Shown here in pieces: positions 14,920 through 19,386 of a stretch of 19,386 nucleotides of DNA. How positions within the stretch are numbered: the stretch's first letter is position 1; each line of letters opens with the position of its first letter. The stretch is taken from the NCBI GenBank assembly GCA_051866595.1, contig JBJDXI010000019.1, positions 1 through 19,386 of the forward strand. The letters run 5' to 3'. The notes beneath the pieces are model-generated. The model was given only the letters and a program-made list of their open reading frames with translations. It searched no databases and was not told the origin of the DNA. The stretch is from UBA7702 sp051866595 (GTDB lineage: Bacteria > Bacillota > Dehalobacteriia > UBA7702). Made by a program: the position numbers and the translations under genes.

Positions 14920-15105
14920 TTATTTGGTTGCGACGTTGATAACGGATTCGGTGAAATCGATAGATTCAATATTTCCCACAACGGTTTTCTGTTCACCGAA
15001 AATCGTAATGAATGTCAGTTCATCACCTTTTTGCTCAAAATTGGTCACACTCTGGGCAAAAGCTTCGTCTTCATTATGATTGACATAAACTTTGGCAAGG
15101 CACAT
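14920..15105 (-). CDS. cooT: CooT-family nickel-binding protein
   Basis: This 61-residue protein begins MCLAKVYV, the hallmark of the CooT family, in which Cys2 binds nickel in a homodimer. The rest is a small beta-barrel-like pattern of alternating hydrophobic strands (DELTFITIFGEQKTVVGNIESIDF). CooT is an accessory factor for nickel insertion into carbon monoxide dehydrogenase, but it also occurs in organisms without CODH. AAAGGGGGA stands before the ATG, which lies 2 bases after the histidine-rich gene, so they are one operon. The cooC gene at the right edge supports a nickel-enzyme maturation role. Confidence 0.85.
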   Translation of the reverse strand: MCLAKVYVNHNEDEAFAQSVTNFEQKGDELTFITIFGEQKTVVGNIESIDFTESVINVATK

Positions 15106-15107
15106 AT

Positions 15108-15320
15108 TTATTCCCCCTTTGCTGCGAGATCCAGGGCGGCCTGAAGTTTATCATTGGCCTGATCCTGAAGTTCTTTGGCGCTCTTTATAAGGGACGCGAT
15201 TTCCGCTTTTCCGAGTTTTTCGGCGGTTTCTGCGATTTCGGCAATTTCTTCGCTGTGATGCTTGTTATGATGAAGCATATGATCGAGGAGAATTGTAAGT
15301 TTTTCGCCGGTTAATTCCAT
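15108..15320 (-). CDS. Small histidine-rich helical protein, putative metal binder
   Basis: The 70-residue protein is predicted all-helical. A cluster of five histidines lies at residues 14-22 (DHMLHHNKHH), spaced so that His14, 17, 18, 21 and 22 fall on one helix face. A second, Ala/Lys/Glu-rich helix completes it. The ATG at 15320 is chosen because AAAGGAG lies 8 bases upstream; the GTG at 15329 would lie inside that site. The gene is 2 bases ahead of cooT and shares its promoter. From memory, small proteins like this, with a LLDHxxxHNxxH start, occur beside CooT in other anaerobes. Nickel binding is inferred from the histidines and context. Confidence 0.75.
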   Translation of the reverse strand: MELTGEKLTILLDHMLHHNKHHSEEIAEIAETAEKLGKAEIASLIKSAKELQDQANDKLQAALDLAAKGE

Positions 15321-15350
15321 GAAAGTCACTCCTTTGATTCATTTTCTTTC

Positions 15351-15379
15351 ATTATAGACTTAATTTGCCGCTGTTGCAA
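15351..15379 (-). promoter_or_regulatory. Promoter of the His-rich protein/cooT operon
   Basis: On the minus strand the -35 box TTGCAA (15374-15379) and the -10 box TATAAT (15351-15356) are separated by 17 bases, leading to a short leader before the AAAGGAG site. Confidence 0.7.
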
Positions 15380-15472
15380 TAAGAAAATGCAGATCGGATA
15401 ATAAATTGCGGCAATCGAAAAAAATGAGTATGATTTTATATAGGGAAAAAAAGAATCCGCTATTGAAAAAAA

Positions 15473-15500
15473 TTGCATAATTTGGTATGCTTATCATAAT
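15473..15500 (+). promoter_or_regulatory. Promoter of the hom-lysC operon
   Basis: The -35 box TTGCAT (15473-15478) and the -10 box CATAAT (15495-15500) have a 16-base spacer. The leader would be only about 15 bases, which leaves no room for a lysine or threonine riboswitch or a T-box. Confidence 0.65.
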
Positions 15501-15521
15501 ATATTTTTTTGGAGAATGATC

Positions 15522-16823
15522 ATGAAACATCAATTTGGAGTCGGAATTATGGGTCTCGGTACCGTCGGTTTGGGAACTGCGACCATTCTGGAAAAAAATA
15601 AAGAAATCCTCTCAATGCGTAAAAAAGGGGATATTACTCTTGTGCGCGTTCTGGAAAAACGTGTGGCTCAGGCGAAAAAAGACATCGCGGCCCTCGGGTT
15701 GAATGAAGAAATCGTCACCGATGATTTTGATGATTTCCTTGCCACCGAAGGCATGGACATTGTTGTGGAAGTCATCGGCGGAACAACGCTGGCAAAGGAA
15801 TTTATTCTGAAAGCGATTGAAGCCGGAAAGAGCGTTGTTACGGCCAATAAGGACCTTATGGCGATTTACGGCAAGGATCTTCTGGACGCCGCCGAGGAAC
15901 ACAAAGTGGATCTTCGTTTTGAAGCGTCGGTAGCCGGCGGGATTCCCATTATCAACGTGCTTAAAAACGATCTCATCGGCAATAACGTTGATCGGATCAT
16001 GGGAATTGTCAACGGGACGACGAACTATATCCTGACACGGATGTATGAGGAAAATGGCGATTTCAATGAAATTTTAAAGGAAGCTCAGAAACTGGGTTAC
16101 GCCGAAGCGGATCCCACGGCGGATGTCGGCGGATTTGACGCCGCCCGTAAAGTGGCAATTTTAGCTTCCATTGCTTATAATAGCCGTGTAACGCTGGATG
16201 ATGTATATGTGGAAGGCATTGAGAAAATCACCTCCCACGATATTGACGCTGCCCGTCAGCTGGGCTATACGATCAAGCTTCTGGGCATTGCCAGAGAAGA
16301 AGAAGGTGAAATCGAAGCGAGGGTTCATCCGGTGATGATTCCCAATAAACATCCCTTGGCTTCGGTAGGGGATACCTTTAACGCCGTTTTTGTGGATGGT
16401 GACGCGGTAGGTGAAACGATGTTCTACGGCCGCGGCGCTGGTGATCTGCCCACCGGCAGCGCCGTTGTCAGCGATATTTGCGGTGTGGTGGACGATATTA
16501 AATACGATGATCTCGGAAATCAGGGTTGCACCTGTTATCTGAAAAAACCGATCCGCGCTCAGGAAAATTTCACTTCGAAATTTTATATCCGCATGACGGT
16601 GCAGGATTCCCCCGGGGTTTTGTCGCTGATTACAAAGATTCTCGGTGATCACGGTGTCAGTATCGCCTCGGTGATGCAGTATCGGGGGAATCATCAGGAT
16701 GCGGAATTGATTATCATTACGCACAGTGTAAAAGAAGGTCAGTTCCTTTTGGCGGAAGAGGATTTCAAAAAGAGCTCTTTCGTTCACGGTATTGATAATA
16801 TTATTCGTGTGGAAGAAAACTAA
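15522..16823 (+). CDS. hom: Homoserine dehydrogenase
   Basis: The 433-residue enzyme reduces aspartate semialdehyde to homoserine on the way to threonine and methionine. The N-terminal Rossmann domain has GLGTVG (11-16). The substrate domain contains TANKDLMAIYG, ASVAGGIPII, NGTTNYILTRM and the ADPTADVGG/DAARK catalytic region. The last 80 residues or so form an ACT domain (FYIRMTVQDSPGVLSLI), which in this family binds threonine for feedback inhibition. The ATG at 15522 is 7 bases after GGAG; the in-frame ATG at 15516 is only one base away from it and is rejected. The aspartokinase gene follows after 28 bases, so flux from aspartate is co-regulated. Confidence 0.96.
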   Translation: MKHQFGVGIMGLGTVGLGTATILEKNKEILSMRKKGDITLVRVLEKRVAQAKKDIAALGLNEEIVTDDFDDFLATEGMDIVVEVIGGTTLAKEFILKAIEAGKSVVTANKDLMAIYGKDLLDAAEEHKVDLRFEASVAGGIPIINVLKNDLIGNNVDRIMGIVNGTTNYILTRMYEENGDFNEILKEAQKLGYAEADPTADVGGFDAARKVAILASIAYNSRVTLDDVYVEGIEKITSHDIDAARQLGYTIKLLGIAREEEGEIEARVHPVMIPNKHPLASVGDTFNAVFVDGDAVGETMFYGRGAGDLPTGSAVVSDICGVVDDIKYDDLGNQGCTCYLKKPIRAQENFTSKFYIRMTVQDSPGVLSLITKILGDHGVSIASVMQYRGNHQDAELIIITHSVKEGQFLLAEEDFKKSSFVHGIDNIIRVEEN

Positions 16824-16851
16824 TGGCTATGGAAGGGAAGGATAAGATAAA

Positions 16852-18081
16852 ATGGCACTGATTGTACAGAAATTCGGAGGCAGCTCCGTTGCGAATCCGG
16901 AGTGTATCCGCCGTGTGGCGGGAAGAATCGCGGAAGGCTATGATGCCGGCAACGACATGGTCGTGGTGGTTTCGGCGATGGGTGATACGACGGATCATCT
17001 GATTGCTTTGGCAAAGGAATTGAATGACCGCGCTTCAGAACGTGAAATGGATATGCTCCTTGCCACCGGCGAACAGCAGACCATTTCTTTGTTGGCTATG
17101 ACGCTCAACGCCATGGGCTATAAAGCGATTTCTTTCACCGGCTGGCAGGCCGGGATCGTTACGGAAGATGTGGCATCGAAAGCGAAAATCATGAGCATCA
17201 ATCCTGTACGCATTGAAGAAAAGCTGAAAGATCGCTATATTGTTATTGTCGCCGGTTTTCAGGGCGCCACGGAAAAAGGGGAAATTACCACTTTGGGCCG
17301 GGGCGGATCCGATACTACGGCGGTGGCTTTGGCCGCGGCGCTGAACGCGGATTTCTGCGAAATTTTCACCGATGTGGACGGTGTTTATACAACGGACCCC
17401 CGCATGGTGCCGGAAGCCCATAAAATCGATCGGATTTCTTTCGATGAAATGCTGGAATTGGCGACGATGGGCGCCGGTGTTCTCCATCCCCGCTGCGTGG
17501 AAGTGGGTAAGGAATTCGGGACCAAAATTCATGTTCGCTCCAGTTTCAATCATAACGAAGGTACCATGGTGGAAGCTCTTTCCGGTAAAATGATGGAACA
17601 GCAGATGGCGGTCAGCGGCATCGCTTTCGACCGCAATGTGGCGAAAATCACGATATTTGACGTGCCGGACCGGCCCGGCAGCGTTGCCCGGATTTTTAAT
17701 GTCCTTTCCAAGGAGCATATCAACGTGGATATGATCATTCAGGCCGGACAGAGAAGAAACGAAAATAAAATCTCTTTCACGATTTCCTCCGATGATCTGC
17801 CGAAAACCCGTGAGCTGATGGAAGAAATGAAGTGGGAATTCCATGCCAAAGATACGGAATACATTGACAATATCGCTAAGGTTTCCATTGTTGGCGCCGG
17901 TATGGTTACCAACCCCGGTGTTGCGGCTAAAATGTTTAAGATTCTGGCAGAAAGCGAAATCAATATCCAGATGATAGCGACTTCAGAAATTAAAGTTTCC
18001 TGCGCGATTGATGAAAATGATCTGGATAAAGCGGTTAAAGTTCTGCATGAAGGCTTTGGCCTCAGCGAAAATCAGCTCTGA
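16852..18081 (+). CDS. lysC: Aspartokinase
   Basis: The 409-residue kinase phosphorylates aspartate, the committed step to lysine, threonine and methionine. Lys7 starts the KFGGSSV nucleotide-binding motif; GRGGSDTTAVALAAAL and EIFTDVDGVYTTDPR follow in the kinase domain (to about residue 245). Two C-terminal ACT domains (about 265-340 and 345-409) sense end products, probably lysine or threonine. The length fits the monofunctional LysC type (400-410). An internal Met before the ACT region could in principle start a separate beta subunit, as in Bacillus aspartokinase II, but I see no ribosome binding site there. An AAGGATAAG site precedes the start. No convincing terminator follows within 130 bases. 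Confidence 0.96.
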   Translation: MALIVQKFGGSSVANPECIRRVAGRIAEGYDAGNDMVVVVSAMGDTTDHLIALAKELNDRASEREMDMLLATGEQQTISLLAMTLNAMGYKAISFTGWQAGIVTEDVASKAKIMSINPVRIEEKLKDRYIVIVAGFQGATEKGEITTLGRGGSDTTAVALAAALNADFCEIFTDVDGVYTTDPRMVPEAHKIDRISFDEMLELATMGAGVLHPRCVEVGKEFGTKIHVRSSFNHNEGTMVEALSGKMMEQQMAVSGIAFDRNVAKITIFDVPDRPGSVARIFNVLSKEHINVDMIIQAGQRRNENKISFTISSDDLPKTRELMEEMKWEFHAKDTEYIDNIAKVSIVGAGMVTNPGVAAKMFKILAESEINIQMIATSEIKVSCAIDENDLDKAVKVLHEGFGLSENQL

Positions 18082-18212
18082 TTTCCTTGAGTTTTTCAGG
18101 ATTGTTGATTCTTTGATGGTTAAAAGTGTATTTCTGACAGAAGTTGGATAAAGGTGCTTTTTTTACAGATTCTTTTGTAAAATAAATATCCTGAAATTTT
18201 TGAAATTAACTG

Positions 18213-18241
18213 TTGACATAACAGTGTAAATGCGATATAAT
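18213..18241 (+). promoter_or_regulatory. Perfect consensus promoter of tRNA-Pro(GGG)
   Basis: TTGACA (18213-18218), a 17-base spacer and TATAAT (18236-18241) match the sigma-A consensus at every position. The transcript should start only a few bases before the tRNA. Confidence 0.9.
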
Positions 18242-18251
18242 AAATCCTGTT

Positions 18252-18329
18252 CGGGGCGTAGCTCAGTTTGGCTAGAGCGCTACCTTGGGGTGGTAGAGGC
18301 CGCACGTTCAAGTCGTGTCGCTCCGACCA
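18252..18329 (+). tRNA. tRNA-Pro (anticodon GGG)
   Basis: The cloverleaf is complete: acceptor CGGGGCG/CGCTCCG, anticodon arm CTACC-TTGGGGT-GGTAG with anticodon GGG, T-arm GCACG-TTCAAGT-CGTGT, discriminator A and an encoded CCA. It reads Pro CCC (and CCU by wobble). It is transcribed alone from a consensus promoter and is followed by a terminator. Confidence 0.96.
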
Positions 18330-18358
18330 GTTGAATAAAGTTCCTTGAAAGAGGATTT

Positions 18359-18391
18359 AAAAATGAGAGGATAAATTCCTCTCATTTTTTT
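18359..18391 (+). terminator. Terminator of the tRNA-Pro(GGG) gene
   Basis: Arms at 18359-18371 and 18377-18389 (core TGAGAGGA/TCCTCTCA) enclose a TAAAT loop and end in a T7 run. Confidence 0.92.
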
Positions 18392-18542
18392 ATCTGCTTG
18401 GTGAAAATTAAAAAGGATCTGCCGATGCTATGACTTTGCGGCTTTGGAAGCAGACCCGTAATGATATTCCGTTTGTCCGCCGGAATGTATTGGGAACAGT
18501 ACCTTTGTTTCGGGTATGAGTGGAATGTGAACCGGTATAAAG

Positions 18543-18574
18543 AAAAAACGACTTGTATTTACAAGTCGTTTTTT
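18543..18574. terminator. Terminator of the minus-strand tRNA pair
   Basis: A stem AAAAAACGACTTGT / ACAAGTCGTTTTTT with a four-base loop lies directly after the CCA end of tRNA-Gln. T-runs on both strands make it potentially bidirectional. The stretch of about 150 bases before it (18392-18542) holds nothing I recognise. Confidence 0.88.
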
Positions 18575-18648
18575 GGCAGGGGAGCCTGGATTCGAACCAG
18601 GGAATCACGGACCCAGAAACCGTTGCCTTGCCGCTTGGCCACACCCCT
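18574..18648 (-). tRNA. tRNA-Gln (anticodon CTG)
   Basis: Read on the minus strand, the 75-base gene has acceptor AGGGGTG/CTCCCCT, D-arm GCCAAGCGGCAAGGC, anticodon arm ACGGT-TTCTGGG-TCCGT with anticodon CTG, T-arm CCTGG-TTCGAAT-CCAGG, discriminator G and encoded CCA. Two stem positions are U-U mismatches (6-67 in the acceptor and 31-39 at the top of the anticodon stem), and the first pair is A-U where Gln tRNAs usually have U-A. It lies 20 bases after tRNA-Pro(TGG) and shares its promoter. Confidence 0.9.
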
Positions 18649-18668
18649 ACGTATTGCTTTTTGTCTTC

Positions 18669-18745
18669 TGGTCGGGACGACAGGATTTGAACCTGCGGCC
18701 TCCTGATCCCAAATCAGGTGCGCTACCAAACTGCGCTACGTCCCG
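18669..18745 (-). tRNA. tRNA-Pro (anticodon TGG)
   Basis: The 77-base cloverleaf has acceptor CGGGACG/CGTCCCG, anticodon arm CCTGA-TTTGGGA-TCAGG with anticodon TGG, T-arm GCAGG-TTCAAAT-CCTGT, discriminator A and encoded CCA. It reads Pro CCA and CCG codons. It leads the two-gene minus-strand tRNA transcript. Confidence 0.96.
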
Positions 18746-18761
18746 CTGTCCCGTGCAATTT

Positions 18762-18790
18762 AGTATAGCAAAAGGCAACTCCTTTGTCAA
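18762..18790 (-). promoter_or_regulatory. Promoter of the Pro(TGG)-Gln(CTG) tRNA operon
   Basis: On the minus strand TTGACA (18785-18790) and TATACT (18762-18767) are separated by 17 bases, about 20 bases before the first tRNA. Confidence 0.87.
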
Positions 18791-18843
18791 GCATAAATTT
18801 TGCAGATAATAATCATTTCAACTTTTTTGACAGAAAACTGTAA

Positions 18844-18872
18844 TTGAATGTAGAAAAAAAATGCGGTATAAT
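18844..18872 (+). promoter_or_regulatory. Candidate distal promoter of cooC
   Basis: TTGAAT (18844-18849), a 17-base spacer and TATAAT (18867-18872) form a good sigma-A site. If used, it gives a leader of about 265 bases before cooC. Confidence 0.6.
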
Positions 18873-18879
18873 GATAAAG

Positions 18880-19142
18880 GATAAAAGTGTAGTGTGAAGT
18901 TATGTTGTTTCTTTCCCGTTTTTCACCGGGAGAACCGTTGATTTTTTCCGTTGATTTTCCCTGTAAGGGATGAACTTTTTGAGAGAAATAAATCAACAAT
19001 AAAGTAAACAGAAAACAACAAATTTTACTATATAATTTTCCGTTTGAAATTTATAATAAGCATATATGGTATTATGCGGATTTCGTAAAATATTATGCTT
19101 GCATGATTCTCCCTCAGCGGAGATCAAAGGAGGTTCTTTTCT
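18880..19142 (+). other. Long non-coding leader region of cooC
   Basis: No supported gene lies in the roughly 350 bases between the tRNA promoter and cooC. Contents seen: a 5-bp hairpin TCCCG/CGGGA (18914-18931), a tandem repeat of CCGTTGATTTT (18935-18945 and 18948-18958), a small TCCC-TGTAA-GGGA hairpin (18958-18970), a very A/T-rich stretch, and two direct repeats of TATTATGC. I do not recognise a known riboswitch. Confidence 0.45.
19070..19098 (+). repeat. Direct repeat TATTATGC, 21-bp period, upstream of cooC
   Basis: Identical 8-mers occur at 19070-19077 and 19091-19098. The 21-bp spacing is two helical turns, so both copies face the same side of the DNA, as in a tandem operator. They end 44 bases before the cooC start. 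Confidence 0.4.
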
Positions 19143-19386
19143 ATGAAATTTGCCGTATCAGGCAAGGGCGGCGTGGGTAAAACCACATTATCGGCAAACC
19201 TGGCCTTCCAGATGCGCGATAAAGGTTATAATGTATTCGCCATTGATGCGGATCCCGATCTCAGCCTCGGTACTGTACTGGGACTGAGTGAAGATGAAAT
19301 CGATAAGCTCCAGCCTATTGTGGAAATGAGAGATCTTATCGTTGAAAGAACCCAGGGAGACGGCGCGATGTATGTGCTGAATCCTG
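19143..19386 (+). CDS. cooC: CooC-type carbon monoxide dehydrogenase maturation ATPase, N-terminal part (partial)
   Basis: The frame opens at 19143 after AAAGGAGG and is cut by the right edge after 81 codons. It starts MKFAVSGKGGVGKTTLSANL, a deviant Walker A (GKGGVGKT, 7-14) of the MinD/SIMIBI ATPase group, followed by the switch-like DADPDLSLG, which is typical of CooC. CooC dimers use ATP to help insert nickel into the C-cluster of carbon monoxide dehydrogenase. The cooT gene 4 kb away agrees with this. Other MinD-like ATPases (Mrp, NifH-like) share the P-loop, but the DADPDLSLG pattern favours CooC. The CxC metal-binding motif would lie outside the window. Confidence 0.85.
   Translation, partial: MKFAVSGKGGVGKTTLSANLAFQMRDKGYNVFAIDADPDLSLGTVLGLSEDEIDKLQPIVEMRDLIVERTQGDGAMYVLNP

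Noticed and set aside
15473..15521. Lysine riboswitch or T-box before hom-lysC
   Set aside because: The predicted leader is only about 15 bases, too short for either element.
17035..17844. A 269-codon minus-strand open frame
   Set aside because: It is antisense to aspartokinase, whose motifs are complete, and has no promoter or ribosome binding site.
18161..18182. Possible terminator after lysC (TTTTACA/TGTAAAA hairpin)
   Set aside because: The stem is short and A/T-only apart from one pair, and no T-run follows.
18461..18809. Open frames on the plus strand across the minus-strand tRNA genes, with peptide pieces such as GEPGFEPGNHGPRNRC and RQDLNLRPPDPKSG
   Set aside because: These are translations of the complementary strand of the tRNA-Gln and tRNA-Pro genes, a well-known source of false protein annotations. 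They have no ribosome binding site and overlap a terminator and a promoter.
18787..18999. A 70-codon minus-strand open frame in the cooC leader
   Set aside because: It has no ribosome binding site, no recognisable domain and low-complexity aromatic/hydrophobic stretches from A/T-rich DNA.
1..19386. CRISPR arrays, insertion sequences, prophage or integration sites
   Set aside because: No repeat-spacer pattern, transposase, integrase or terminal inverted repeats were seen; the tRNA genes are intact with no duplicated 3' ends.

Overview
The window looks like a chromosomal segment of an anaerobic member of the Bacillota (Firmicutes), either Clostridia or Negativicutes; I cannot settle which. The evidence is a type III glutamine synthetase next to an ANTAR regulator, GatCAB for indirect Gln-tRNA synthesis, nickel/CO-dehydrogenase accessory proteins (CooT, CooC), strong AGGAGG-type ribosome binding sites and sigma-A-like promoters. 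No phage, transposon or CRISPR structure is visible.

Layout. (1) 1-3520, minus strand: a family 6 type DNA glycosylase, an OmpR-type response regulator, its histidine kinase, an ABC ATPase and the start of an FtsX/MacB-type permease. The last two are separated from the kinase by two tandem hairpins. (2) 3516-4702: a divergent alpha/beta hydrolase (lipase-like), ending in a 16-bp perfect bidirectional terminator. (3) 4712-6920, minus: glutamine synthetase III, with an intrinsic terminator (attenuator) between its promoter and its ribosome binding site. (4) 6944-14903, plus: a tightly packed run of an ANTAR regulator with a degenerate receiver, an HD phosphohydrolase, HisH, a divergent HisF lacking the catalytic Asp130, gatC, gatA, gatB, a beta-CASP metallo-beta-lactamase ribonuclease and a flavodoxin. 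(5) 14920-15379, minus: a histidine-rich small protein and CooT. (6) 15473-18081, plus: homoserine dehydrogenase and aspartokinase. (7) 18213-18790: three tRNA genes (Pro-GGG plus; Gln-CTG and Pro-TGG minus) with near-consensus promoters and terminators. (8) 18844-19386: a long leader followed by the start of cooC.

How the parts relate. Regions 3 and 4 share a glutamine theme. GSIII makes glutamine, and the divergent ANTAR protein is a plausible antiterminator of the glnN attenuator, because a small hairpin with an ANTAR-like hexaloop overlaps the terminator's 5' arm. HisH and GatA use glutamine as an ammonia donor. The most unusual element is the translationally coupled HD-HisH-HisF module. 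HisH keeps its glutaminase triad. HisF keeps Asp11 and the ammonia-gate residues, but has Gln at position 130 and a rewritten substrate loop, which suggests an ammonia-channelling enzyme that may no longer perform the histidine-pathway reaction. Regions 5 and 8 both point to nickel insertion into carbon monoxide dehydrogenase or a related enzyme.
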